Source of the DNA: Panagrolaimus kolymaensis
Taxonomy: Eukaryota > Nematoda > Chromadorea > Rhabditida > Panagrolaimidae
Direction: 5' to 3'
DNA: 64,000 nt
Assembly: GCA_028622995.1 (NCBI GenBank)
Contig: JAJQJQ010000002.1
Span: 9,176,001-9,240,000, forward strand
Shown piece by piece: positions 44,499 through 55,658 of the stretch (positions are counted from its first letter, which is position 1; each line of letters opens with the position of its first letter). The notes under the pieces were generated by a model. It saw only the letters and a list, made by a program, of their open reading frames with translations, was not told where the DNA came from and did not search any database. Made by a program: the position numbers and the translations under genes.

Positions 44499-45385
44499 TA
44501 CATGTGTTGTTATATTCCATTTGTTTGATTACTGTTTTACTTATTTTGTATTGTTCTTGTTGATTTTTTATGTAGTTGTAAATAAAGTTGTGTGTTAACG
44601 CTTTAAACAAAAACCATGCCATTGTATTCTTTAAGCTCTAAGTTAACCTCTGGTACCTTTTCTTCCACTTTGAAATGACATTGTTTGATAATGATATCCA
44701 TCACGATATGTTTGTTATATGTGGAATACGAGCAAACTAAAATTTTGTGATTACGTTATCCTTTATTTTTATAAGCGTTCATGGAGATTCGAAAAACAAA
44801 GAAAATTGTTGAGGTTTATCAAAAAAACGATGAACAACCGCTTAATGATATTATTTATAAGATTGCATTCAAGCATTTATGTAAGTAACATGTGAACACT
44901 CTCATTTGGATTATTGCTTTTGTTTTTTCATCATTGAAAAAGCTTTTACGTAAGTTAAATGGGGTTTTGGAGTAAGTTGTCGTCTCTCTTTACATCCTTT
45001 ATTTTGGATAAGCAACTGCCAAGAATTTGGACTAACTTAAAGTATGTCCCTATGTTCCATAACATTGAGAACTTTTTAAGATTCATAAGCTTGTGTCTCA
45101 TCATCGGTTGATGAACCATTTAAAATTTATAAATCCATGCAAATACTTTGAGTGTCTCAAGTTCAAACTAGCTATCCGAACTCTATTGTAAAACCTTCAA
45201 CAATTTTTCATCAAACAACAAAATTTTATTTAATTTTTAAAACAAAAAAGAAACACAATCATAGATAAATTATTAAAACAAAAATACAACAAGCATCAAA
45301 CACACAAAATGAAGAGTACATAACAAACAAAGAAAAAAAAGTTCAATGTAAACCGTATTTTTAAAGAGAGCATACAATAAATGAG
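44499..45385. other. Intergenic region with a possible gene fragment
   Basis: 3' flank of OGG1 copy 2 (AATAAA near 44580). 44781-44880 contains ATG plus about 34 in-frame codons (MEIRKTKKIVEVYQKND..., ending KIAFKHL) running into a GTAAGT donor. 44990-45030 encodes LFWISNCQEFGLT before a stop. These may be exons of a decayed gene; I cannot name it. Confidence 0.35.
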
Positions 45386-46553
45386 TCATTCTTGATATGT
45401 TGACGACGACCAATCCTTTTTATAAAGTTCGATCATTTCATTCGGATGTTGACCAGGTGGAGTTTCAAGGATCAAAGGAATATTGTTAAATCGTGGATCA
45501 TTCATAAAAAATTGCCAGCATTTCTTTAATTCTCCTTTTCCAATGTTTTCATGCTGATCACGTTGAGAACCGAATTCAACTAAAAACAGCAACAAAAAGA
45601 TAAAAATGAAATCCATTAAATTGCTTACATTTAGAGTCATTGAAATGAGCAGCTTTAAGTTTATCAAATCCAATAACTTTGTCGAATTCAGCCATAGTTT
45701 CTTCATAGGTTTTGGCTGTTCGAATATCATAACCTGAAAAGTAAATTCAAGATTAGTGGTGTTTTTAGAGGAAAAAAAGTATATAGTTACCTGCAACAAA
45801 AATGTGAGAAGTATCAAGACAGACTCCAACTCGATGACGATTTGCTGCTTTGACTTTATCGATGATAGCTTTCAATTCTTCAAATGTACGTCCAATAGTA
45901 TTTCCATTTCCAGTCATTGTTTCAATCACTGAAAAAAGAAAGGGTTAAAAAATGTGAGAAAAGGCAAGATATAATAGCACGAGATTAGTTCATATAAACT
46001 TACATAGAGTAACATTATTGGTATTTTCAATAACATAATTAAGGGTTTCAGCAATATAAGCGATACTTTGATAATTAGAACATCCTCCGCAGCTATTTTC
46101 AAATGATGATCCAGGATGAAAGTTGTATAAAGTAATGCCAAGTTTTTCACATCGTTGAATTTCATCCAATATTGATCTCTCTGATTTAACACGCCATCCA
46201 GCACTTGGTGAACCAGCATTGAGCCAATAGCTTCCATGCGGTACAATCATCTTCAAATCAAATCCAGTTTCTTTGATAGCTTTATTCCAACGTTGAATTT
46301 CGTCATCTTCAAGGGGTTTAGCATCAAATTCCCATCTTTTCTTATTTTTGAGAAACAAAGCGAATGAACGACATCCCAATGCCATAGCATTATATACAGC
46401 ATTCTCCAAGCTTTCTGAAGCAGAATCACGAATACTTGCACCAAGAAACTTTTGAGATGATCCAGCCGCAGATAAAACAGATATTCCAGTAGTTTCATAT
46501 TCTTGCTTGAGATGAGGAGGCCATAATGATGGAGATCGTGGAATATATGACAT
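45386..46553 (-). CDS. apn-1: Endonuclease IV (AP endonuclease, APN-1-like)
   Basis: Four exons (46004-46553, 45791-45928, 45629-45733, 45386-45579), 328 aa. The metal-binding sites of the TIM-barrel Nfo family can be read in order: MIVPHGSYW, LYNFHPGSS, IETMTGNGN, RVGVCLDTSHIFVAGYDIRT, KAAHFNDSK, DQHENIGKGEL and IPLILETPPG. These cover the His, Glu and Asp ligands of the three zinc ions. The enzyme cuts DNA 5' of abasic sites, the step after glycosylases such as OGG1, and the OGG1 gene ends only 0.9 kb away on the opposite strand. C. elegans APN-1 has a longer N-terminus; here the start MSYIPRSPS lies at the head of the core domain, and an upstream 63-codon frame (46897-47088) could be an unspliced N-terminal exon or a separate gene. 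Confidence 0.93.
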
Positions 46554-48525
46554 TGTTGTAAAGTTCTAACTCTGGGCTGTTGATTTATAAAATTGCTTTA
46601 TTTAAATTTGTGCAAAAACTAAAATAAAACCAAAAGAAAATAAAGACTGAAAACTAAAATAATGTCTGCTTTTTACGATGAATCAAAAATGTTTTTTTAT
46701 ATGTGATCCAAAACTGGCAGCTGCGCGCCTCGATGATTCATTTGGATTTGCTTCTTTAAAGGTTAAGAAAGCAACCACCTTTAGTTTCGGCGGCAAGAAG
46801 ACACAAAAAAATTTAAAATAAGAAAAGAAGAATTTGGAAAGGGCAAAAGAAGAACAAGAATATTAAATTTCGAAACAAAGTTTAAATCCAAAAAGACTAA
46901 CACATTACAATTGTTGTTTTAACTTTTATTATTTCACGAACTTTTTCCCCGATCTTCTTGTTAGCTCTAGCATCAATAACTTCTTCAACGAACTTGGAAA
47001 TTTCAACACTATTAACATTTTCAGCAACAATCATTTGAGATTTTGACGAAGATGAACTTTTAGCTTGAAGCACACTATTTAAATTCATTTCATCGATAGT
47101 TTTATTTCTCTTCTTTATCTTTCGTGGACACTGGGTATTGAAGATGATGATGCTGCTCGTTTACATTCAATGACACGAAGCCATAAATCGCATCAATCTA
47201 TATTCAATACTGTAGCTGAGAGAAGTTTATTTAATTTTCGTGATCCATCTGGTGGAGGAGGTAGTTAAATTTGGCAGAGCCTTTTTTAAACATTTTTGAA
47301 TTCAGAGATCAAAGATTAAACAAAAAAAAGACAATAATAAATGTTTTTAAAATTAATATTTTATATTTTTTTCTTTCTTTATTTTAATCAAACTTTACTG
47401 AATTTGCAATAACGCAATTGTGCAGTATATGTTTTCATTTTTTGGTTTTTTTTAAGCTTTTTTTTAAAAATAATTTTTAGTTAAAGAATGTTAACACCCA
47501 AGTAAGTGGGTGGAAATGTAGGCTGCTGGAATAATGCATGAAACCGTATTTTGCATTGATAAAAATGTAAACAAATTTACTTATCCTGAAAACTATTAAA
47601 AATATTATTGTTAAAAAAGAATAAAATAAAGAAACATGCGTAGGTACTTACATTAAAGGAACGTAGGTTTTTGATGCCTTTTTCAAAAATTTCGATGACA
47701 CGCAAACAACATTTCAAAAAATCGATACTGGGACAGCGCGGGAAATTCAAAAAAAAGTTACACGCTCATAAAAAAGGTTGCACGGAAAAAGTTTTTTGAA
47801 TTTCCCGCGCTGTCCCAGTATCGATTTTTTGAAATGTTGTTTGCGTGTCATCGAAATTTTTGAAAAAGGCATCAAAAACCTATGTTCCTTTAAAAAAGGT
47901 TATAAATAAAATTGCGTGGACATTAATTTTTTTATTTTGTTTGTATATTCAAACGCAATATAAAGTTTTGTAAACATGAAAGCGAATTTTCAACAAACAA
48001 AAAAAGAAGAATTAAATTAAAAACATTAAAAAAAACCGTAGCTATGTCATAGTGTGTCAAAACACACTCTATACCCATGTAGGATCTAGTTTTTGGAAAC
48101 TATAATAAATTATTACTCAATTCACATATAAAAAAATATAATTATTTATGTCACCGTATAATTCAAAACAAATTTAGCAGAAGCGATAAAAATTATTTCG
48201 CTTCCACTTTTTAAAGAGAAAAAAAAAGTATTGTAGTATCTTCCAATTACGTTAGAGAAAATAAAAAATAATAAAGTCTTCCACTTTTTTTTGACACATA
48301 AAAAATTAAATTAATACATTCCGTAACGTTATAAAAAACAATAAAAAAAATTAGTCACCTTTTTTACACATTTTTTATCAAACAAGCAAGCAGCAGCAGC
48401 AATCATTGAAAACAACGATAAAAGCTTTTTTTGTCGCGAAATACTCAACTCAATGGCTTTCATTCTTTGATTGGGTTGTATTTTATTTTTTTATTTCATT
48501 TATTTATAAACTAATAAAAAAAATT
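46554..48525. other. Repeat-rich intergenic region with small coding fragments
   Basis: 46897-47088 (minus) holds a 63-codon frame rich in Ser/Lys/Val (VEEVIDARANKKIGEKV) with coding-like composition. On the plus strand, 47129-47268 encodes TLGIEDDDAARLHSMTRSHK onward to FRDPSGGGGS and a stop; it looks like a terminal exon without a visible start. Both are left uncalled. The foldback element at 47657-47889 is listed separately. The remainder is AT-rich with no feature. Confidence 0.4.
47657..47889. mobile_element. 233-bp foldback element flanked by TTAA
   Basis: The two arms are inverted copies of about 100 bp each: AGGAACGTAGGTTTTTGATG at the left end and its complement (one change) at the right, continuing through CGATACTGGGACAGCGCGGG and its complement. 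The centre is a short A/T-rich spacer. TTAA lies directly outside both ends (47653-47656 and 47890-47893). A non-coding MITE-like element; its ends differ from those of the 3.3-kb TTAA element. Confidence 0.85.
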
Positions 48526-50454
48526 ATGTCTGATGGTGAATCCTTATTAGGTGGATGTGGATGTTGTGGCTTTATTATTGGAGCTTTTTTAATTTACTAT
48601 CTATTGTCTGCTATTTTTTCGGTGGTTTCCGAATTTTTGCATAATTTGGGTATTTTTTGTATGTATAATTTTTTTTTATAATTTTTAAACGATGTATTTT
48701 TTGATATATTTTTAAGTTCAAAATTCTGGGCTATTTATTCTTGCAACAATTGGAGCTTTAGTTGCAAGTGCAATAATAATTATAATTGTTGTATATTGTT
48801 GCAATGCATGGAAATCCCATGGATATCCCACGCCGAGTCTTCCACAATTGCCACGAATTACTTTAGGCCGCCATCGTCAGCCACAAGCGATTACAAATAA
48901 TCATAATAATAATAATATTGTTGTTGTAATAAATGGTGGTGAAGAGGGTATTAATCTTATAAGAAGGTTTGTAAATGATATTTTTTTTGATATATAAGAC
49001 GCCGATATTTAAAAAGTTTTAGGACAGTGCTAAATTTCGCACTTTTTTGAAAAAGTGTCTTTTTTGCCAAAAAAATCAATTGAAAAAAATGGCAAAAGAG
49101 ACACTTTTTCAAAAAAGTGAGAAATTTAGCACTGTCCTAAAACTTTTTAAATATCGGCGTCTTATATGTATGTATACATATATTTCAGACCACCCATAGA
49201 AGAACCAGCTCCAAATCCATCATTAAGGATTACAGAAATTATTAATGAAGAAGCGCCGACGAATCAAGAAGAATTAGGCCAAGTTCCAAATAATGTTGAA
49301 ACCCTTCCTACCGAATTTCAATGTGTTATTTGTTTTGAAAATTATTCTCTTCATGAGGATTTTATTTTTTGTAAACCTTTTGAAATATACGAAGATATTT
49401 TTCCGCTGGAAATTCATCCTCATCGAATTTGCATTGATTGCATACGCGGTTACAGTCATGCAGCTATCGAAGATGTGAATTTGGCCCCAGGTGGAATTGG
49501 ATTGAAATGTGCTGATCCAAATTGTACAAATGTGTTGCATTTTGGTGTGTAATTTTTTTAGGTCTTTGTTTTTTGTTAGATGACAGTAAAACAAATTAGC
49601 TCTTATTGCCAATTTTTGAGTTACTATCATTTTTTATGGTGGAATTAAAACTGAAGACATAGTTTTTAATTTTAAATCTAAGCTAATTTATTATTTTTAG
49701 CTGATTTTAAATTATATCTTAGCCCCGAAGATCATGAGCAGCTTGAAAAACGAATGCAGCATGAATCTATAACCTCGGCGACACTTACGGACCTCGTAAC
49801 GTAAGCTTGCAACTTTTTTCTTCCAACATTAAATAGTCATTTAATTAAATTTCAGTTGCTCCTCGTGCTCCCTCCAATTTTGTGTTGAAGAAGGATTTAC
49901 ATTTTTTACTTGCGAAGAATGTGGAAGAATTCAATGCCGAAATTGTCCTCGCCCTTATGATGCGAATCATCAAGGAAAAACTTGTGAAGAAGTAGACGAA
50001 AAGATGAAAAATGGAAATCGAATGTAAGCAATATTAATTTTTTTGAGTACCAATAAAACAAAAAGATTATTAGTGAATCCAAATTATCTGAAATTGTTGT
50101 ACGTGTTTGTCATCGATGCAATGTACAATATGTTAAACGAGATGGATGTAATAAAATGACGTTAGTTTTTTTCTTACTATTTGACTCGAAATTGTAAAGA
50201 TTTCATATAAAAAAATAAACTCTACTAATTAATGTATTAAACCTTTTTTTAGTTGCCGTTGCGGCGCTACTCAATGTTACATTTGTCGACAAAATAATAT
50301 AAACTATACCCATTTTTGTGATTGTGGTCCACAAAATATCCATGGAAAATGCACGAAATGTAAAAAAAGTTGCAGATTATTTGAAAATGCTGAAGAATTA
50401 GATGAAACTAAAATAAAAGAAGCTTCTTCATCAAAGAAAACAAAAAAGAAATAA
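48526..50454 (+). CDS. RBR ubiquitin ligase (RNF216-like) fused to a Cys-rich two-pass membrane module
   Basis: Seven exons (48526-48658, 48717-48966, 49189-49544, 49701-49800, 49856-50023, 50074-50160, 50253-50454), 431 aa. Residues 1-75 carry GGCGCCG and two membrane helices (IIGAFLIYYLL, LVASAIIIIIVVYCC), then a Pro/Asn-rich linker. RING1 starts at CVICFENY and ends CADPNCTN; the IBR runs from CSSCSLQFC to KTCEE; RING2 is [26 protein letters not shown], with the GC cysteine as the expected thioester site, followed by HFCDCG and CTKCKKSC. The RING2 and tail order matches RNF216/TRIAD3. RBR ligases pass ubiquitin through the RING2 cysteine. The fusion is supported by the paralogue at 50989-51554, whose exon phases and linker (NLLRSLAIEQ vs NLIRRPPIEE) match across the same junction. 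Intron 2 contains a foldback element. Confidence 0.85.
48995..49164. mobile_element. 170-bp near-perfect palindromic element (copy 1) in an RBR-gene intron
   Basis: Starts TAAGACGCCGATATTT and ends with its complement; the arms are about 80 bp with a short centre near TCAATTGA. TA flanks both ends. The whole unit recurs at 57573-57742 with about one substitution. It lies in intron 2 of the RBR gene without touching the splice sites. Confidence 0.88.
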
Positions 50455-50988
50455 TCTAAAAATTCATTATTTCAAAAAATCGTGTAAAGAAATTCAAAAT
50501 TTATAACAAAGTTTAAATTTTTGTTGTTTTATTTTTTGTTCAGAACTCAATGCAATAAAAATAAATAAAAGTTGAAAATGATAAAAATAGTAAATAGAAT
50601 GAACAAAAAAAAAGTACAAAGACAAAGCATAAACAATATTCATTCAAGCAGCTATTTTTTTCCATGTTGGTTTGATTGATTGATTTTTTTTTGTTTTTTG
50701 TTTTAGTCTAAATTATCTTGAGTTTAAAAAAATGGATTGATTTTTTTAAAATGAAATATATCAAAAACAAGATAAAATATAAAAAAGCAATTTCTATGAT
50801 TCATATTCTCTAAATTTATTACGTCGACAAAAAAAGTGTTTGTGTGTGGGTTGGTTTTTTTTTCTTTCATGATAGAAATTACATTCGTCTCTCGTCAAAA
50901 AAAATTGGTCTTAAAAAAGTTGAATTATTTTTTCTTTGGGTTAAAAATTTATGTAGTCGGGTTTTTTCAAAATTTTTATAATTAAATT

Positions 50989-51554
50989 ATGTCCAATGAA
51001 GATTTAAGCCCACAAGAAGCCAAATTTATGGCGATAGGATGTTGCTGTTGCTGCAGCATTATATTTGTGTGCTCTGCTATATCGGCTGCATTTGCGGCAG
51101 CCACAAAATTTTTTGATTCATTGGGTCACTTTTGTAAGTTTAAGTTTTCTTGCTTTTTCTTTATTTATTTTTTTATAATCATTTTTTAAGTTCAAAATTC
51201 TGCGCCATTTATTCTTGCAATAATTGGAATTTTCGCTTCAAGTGCAATAGTAATTATAATCGTTGTATTTTGTTGCAATGCATGGAAATTCCATGGCTAT
51301 CCAGCTCCAAGCCTCCCACAATGTCCCCAAATAACAGGAAGAATAAATCAACAACAACCAGCAATTACAAATATTTATCATAATAATACGATAATAATGA
51401 ATGGCGCTGGAGAAGCAGAAAATCTTCTTAGATCGTATGTTTTAGCAAAATTAATTATAGCCATCATTTAAAACAAGTTTTAAAATTATTTAGATTAGCA
51501 ATAGAGCAGCTTCCAAATCAACAATTAAGAATAGAAGAAGTCCATGAATTATAA
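50989..51554 (+). CDS. Cys-rich two-pass membrane protein (RBR-less paralogue)
   Basis: Three exons (50989-51133, 51191-51434, 51494-51554), 149 aa. The start MSNEDLSPQEAK is followed by GCCCCCS within the first membrane helix, then FFQNSAPFILAIIG and a second helix (SAIVIIIVVFCC), NAWKFHGYPAPSLPQ, and a short tail ending RIEEVHEL. The module, intron phases and linker match the N-terminal part of the upstream RBR gene, 0.5 kb away, but the gene stops where the ligase would begin. It could compete with or recruit the ligase at a membrane; that is inference. No known family name. Poly-Cys next to a membrane helix suggests palmitoylation. Confidence 0.78.
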
Positions 51555-52455
51555 TGATGCTATTATAAATCATCATGGAATAGAAATAAAAAAAATATGA
51601 GAAATTTGTGGCATCTATATGCAAAACTATATTTTTGTTTTATTTGTCATAGAAAACTTATTCCTACTCTTTGTCTTTTTGTTGTTCGATTTATTATTGC
51701 CCAACTAAATAAAGTCTAAAAAAAGTCAAAATAATTAATTTTAGTTTCTATTATTTCTTCCATTTCTGATTCATCACTTTTTTCTTGTGTAAGCAAGAAA
51801 TAGATAAGTTATTGCTCACTAATGTCCAATTCATTCTCTGTTAAAAATCGATGTCCCCTGTGTAATGATAAGCCATCCAATGCATACTAATAACTAAAGT
51901 CATCACATACAAGAGAAACAAATATTCTTAATATTTAGTATATTGAATTTGAAAATTTCAAATGATGTGGAAAGGAAACTAAATTTGGATGGATGTACGA
52001 AGTTTCCACATTTACATTTTATATATGTATTCGGTGAAAAGTTACCACTTTTATTTGATAAACTTTTTGCAGGCGTTAAACTAAGAGGAAAGTATTTCAA
52101 AGCACGGAGCATAAAAAGTACGCTAAAAATTTTGGTCACAAAAAAATCGATAATCAAAAAATATACACAAAATCATTTCTTTATGGCCAAACTTTAATTT
52201 AATTGCGGATGCAGCACACACAATTCCCATTTGTTTCGCGCACATAAATTTTTGAATCGATTTTTTTATTCATTATTTTTTAGCATTGCTTTTTTTAGTA
52301 GCTTTTAAATTTTTTTTGAATATTTTATAAACAATTTTTTGTTCTTTCTTAGTATTGCGTGTTTATAAAGGTGAAGTGGCTCGACCAATAACCAACCATT
52401 CAGAATAAGTTTTAGAAACTAATTTAGCATACATTTTCTTCATCTTTTATTTAGA
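51555..52455. other. Intergenic region with one weak ORF
   Basis: The 84-codon frame at 51943-52197 (MNLKISNDVERKLNLDGC...) has mixed composition and follows no good acceptor; it may be a gene fragment. 51821-51889 is a 22-codon frame with CPLC. 52190-52380 is one copy of the dispersed GAATATTT element, ending TTCTTAG. Confidence 0.35.
52190..52374 (+). repeat. Dispersed GAATATTT element, copy A
   Basis: Ordered landmarks: GCGCACA, TCGATTTTTTTATT, GCATTGCTTTTTTTAG, TTTTTTTGAATATTTTATAAAC, TTGTTCTTTCTTAG. The same order recurs at 53180-53330 and 58050-58205. Confidence 0.55.
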
Positions 52456-52554
52456 ATGGGCCTTTACATCACTTGGTTTGTGCTCGCTCTTTTAGTTGTG
52501 GTTGTACTCGGATATCTTTGTGGTTACTTTATCAAATGCTGCGGAAGAAATTGA
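52456..52554 (+). CDS. 32-residue single-pass membrane micro-protein
   Basis: ATG at 52456 directly follows a T-rich acceptor TTTTATTTAG (AG at 52453-52454), so it probably heads a trans-spliced mRNA. The peptide begins MGLYITW, has a long hydrophobic helix (FVLALLVVVVLGYLCGYF) and ends IKCCGRN. An AATAAA occurs within 90 bases downstream. Its CC next to the helix recalls the membrane modules of the two upstream genes. No homologue is recognised; the clean acceptor and membrane helix argue for a real gene. Confidence 0.5.
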   Translation: MGLYITWFVLALLVVVVLGYLCGYFIKCCGRN

Positions 52555-53625
52555 ATAAAATATCTTAGAACTCAACAACTCCCACGAACCATTTAAAAAA
52601 GCTCGTTTCTTATACCATTCATTAAAAAATAAATAAACTGGGTGATTGATTTTTATTTTTTTAATGTTAATTCATTATATTTTTCAAAGTGATTTAATGT
52701 TACTTGTTCGTAACATCTCATACTGATTTTTTGTAGTTATAACAGAAAGCTTTCTACATGGTTTCGCCTTCTGTCCAATATTCTATGACATCTTCATAAT
52801 GGGATGAAAGAATAGATAGTTAGATGCCTAACAAATTTTTTTTAAATCGGCCTTTCATGTCCACTTGGTATATTTGAAAAATTCTATGTCACATTTGTAA
52901 AAGTAAATAAGGCCTTTTTAGTAAATTTTATGGACAAAAGAAAAAAAAGTAAAATTCAAAAATTCAAAAATTCAAAAAAAAAACCCTATTGTAGGAGGAT
53001 TTAGACCGAATCAATCAAAACAATATTTTGCAAATAAAGAAAAATGATGAATAAAAATGAAAGTTCTCTAAAATTTCTATTTTTTGTGGTTGAAAAAATC
53101 GATCATAAAAATACACACAAAGCATTTCTTTATACCCCATTTTAAATCTTTGTGCAGACGAACCTTCTCAATTGAAATAATTTTTTTTGCGCACAACTTG
53201 CATTGATTTTTCTTTTTCTTTTGCGATGTTTTCTTGCATTGCTAGCATAGATTTTTTGAAACTGCTTTTGCTTTACTCTCTTGTTTTTTTGAATATTTAA
53301 TAAATTATTTTTTCTCTTTTATTGGATCTTTTTTGTTCGGAGAAAAAAGATATCAATAGATTATGAAAACTGCAAATTCAGAAAATTAAAAATTTTTGAT
53401 ATTTTTTCAACCTTCTGAATTCTTGGTGGTCGTCCTTTAATGATTGTATGTGAACAAATCAATAGATGTTTTACCATTGGCCAATTTGGTTGAAAAAAGC
53501 GGATAGCATTTTTGACATCCATGGAAGTAGCAAATGAAAAAAAGGAACATGCAGCAAACTGTTGTTTTTCATTGAAATTAAAAAAACTTATTACTACAAA
53601 AGCCCTATTATTATTATAATGGCCG
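52555..53625. other. Intergenic region with GAATATTT element copy B
   Basis: No gene recognised. 53180-53330 is a diverged copy of the dispersed element (GCGCACAA, GCATTGCTAGC, AACTGCTTTTGC, TTTTTTTGAATATTTAATAAAT). A short direct repeat of AAAATTCAAAA lies at 52950-52980. Confidence 0.4.
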
Positions 53626-53820
53626 ATGTCTTTATTCACCTACGAAGCAATCAATTATCAAACAACAAACAATGATGGATATGACCCATGGTTGGATCAC
53701 CCCGATCAATGTTGTACATATTGTGGATACAACGCAGAATCAGTTAAATATTATTTTAAAACAACAAAATTATGTGTAAAGGAACATGAAGCGGTATTAT
53801 TTGTTTTCAACAACAAATGA
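53626..53820 (+). CDS. Small Cys-containing protein, unrecognised
   Basis: A 64-residue frame beginning MSLFTYEAINY with DQCCTYCGYN in the middle, a possible half metal site, and ending VLFVFNNK. Composition is protein-like (Trp, Cys, His present), unlike chance frames nearby. No intron, no clear acceptor right before the ATG, no known family. It may be a fragment of a larger gene. Confidence 0.35.
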   Translation: MSLFTYEAINYQTTNNDGYDPWLDHPDQCCTYCGYNAESVKYYFKTTKLCVKEHEAVLFVFNNK

Positions 53821-54230
53821 AAAAAATAAATTTACGATCCCGTTGATTTTAAAACAATTAAAGAAGAAAGATTCAATGAGTCTCCATTTGAAAAACAAAC
53901 AAAAACAAACAAAAACAAACAAATAAAATTAAAAAATTAAATAAAACTTTTAAAGTTTAATTTCCACTAAATAAATACAAAAAATGTTTGAAAGTAAAAA
54001 TGAAACAAACTAAAAAAATGCTCATTCATTTAAGCAATCTTGGTAAAAAATGATGATGACTTCTTCTTATCTTTTTTTCGACCCTTTTATGTACATTAAA
54101 CAATCACTTTAGAGCCCATAATGCATCTTTTTGAAAGAAAAAAAGTTTAGAGAAATGATTATAATTGCTTTTTATTGATTTTTATATCTATTCTTTTTAT
54201 TTTTGAAACTTTTAAATTTTAATTTTGAAA
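53821..54230. other. Short intergenic region
   Basis: Includes a (CAAACAAAAA)n-like stretch near 53898-53925. Nothing else seen. Confidence 0.4.
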
Positions 54231-55658
54231 ATGGTTTTTCATATTGGAATGGACATAGTATTCGGTGACATGGAAGTATATAATGAGGAAAGTAAAGAAA
54301 CAATTAGTTTTAAAACTACTACAAAACGTAAGTTTTTGAATAAATCAAAGTTTTCAAAAAATTTAAAAAAATTTAATTATAGTTGGTGAAGAAAGTAAAA
54401 AAGAAGACATTGAAAAAATGTTTAAAGAAATAAAAATAAAAATTGATGGAAGGCTTGGATATGCTTGTATTTTTTTGCATTGGACTTATGGTAATGAAAT
54501 TCGTAAAAGCTTAATTGAAAAAGGAAAAGATTTTGGATTATTAAATGTCCAAATAATTAATTATGATATGTGTATTTATTTAAATAATATTACACAAATA
54601 AATCAAAAACCAAAAAATGTTGAGATTGTTTGGATATACTATGCTTTTGAATTTTATATATGGAAGAAGCTTAACTCTAATGCAAAAATAGTAAAAATGT
54701 TTAAATATAAAACCGAAGAAAATTTGATTGCAATAATGCAAAAAGAAAAAAATGATTATGGTAATGAAATAAATCCAGATATTTTAATTTACCCAAAGTA
54801 CTTAGCTCGTGATTTGAAGAGTATAAAAAGTTTGTTTCCAAAATGTCAATGTTTTGAAATAATATCGAATCCAAATCTTTCGGAAGTCGCTTTAATAAAA
54901 GCTCGAATAATGGCAAAGCATGAAGAAGTATTAGATTATGATGTTGATTCGCAACTTGATGTTGATATCGATGTAAAAATAAATGAAAATATAATTATGT
55001 CAATAAAAATGCACGAATCATTGCCATTTGAGAAAAGAATGAAAATTAATTATCGGGAAACTGTCTTTAAAGTAATTTCACTTTTTCATATATTTATTTC
55101 AAAAAATAACAACTTTCTTTCAGATTTTTGTTGGTGAAAGATTTGAAGAAGAATTTCCAGTTTCTCCGCCAATTCGAAGGTCACCACCATATGAAATTGT
55201 TGTAAAAGTAGATTGTAATAGAATTATAGCTATTAATTATGTAAATCTTTTAACAGAGGTATTTTTTTATTTTTTTAGTTTGAATTTAATTAAGTTTATA
55301 TTAGGAGAAGACGCGACAAGAAGCGTTAGAAAATGAAGAGAAAAATTATTACGAAGAGATAACCAAAAGCAGAGTATAAATATTTTTATGAATAATTAAT
55401 GGAGCTTACATTTATTAAATATTTCAGGTTCTATTTGGTCAAAATTCAAATCAATTAATGCATTCATATATGATTCCGACGAAAATAATGGCTTCGAAAA
55501 AGGTAAAAACAAAAAACATTATTAAATTGTCTAAATGCCGTCTTTGCAGTTTCCGAGAAGCTGATTACATCGTCTTGTCAACCTTGAAAAGCTTCGATCG
55601 TATCCACTTCCACCAATTTTCCCATTCTCTTCTCTCTTGCGTCCACTCGTGGAAATAA
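54231..55658 (+). CDS. Highly divergent Hsp70-superfamily protein, nucleotide site degenerate
   Basis: Exons 54231-54327, 54383-55071, 55124-55258, 55305-55373 and 55428-55658 (406 aa if the last exon is not spliced; a 47-bp intron 55503-55550 would end it a few codons later). It follows Hsp70 from end to end: HIGMDIVFGDMEV where Hsp70 has the phosphate loop IGIDLGTT; a GLLNVQIINYDMCI segment for GLNV-RIINEPTAA; DILIYPKYLARDLKSIKSLF for the GGSSRIP region; EEVLDYDVDSQLDVDI for the linker; IFVGERFEEEFP and EIVVKVDCNRIIAI for the start of the substrate domain. The ATP-binding glycines and threonines are lost, and the lid helices are short. It may be a pseudo-chaperone. Halicephalobus-type nematodes are known for expanded Hsp70 families. 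Confidence 0.65.
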
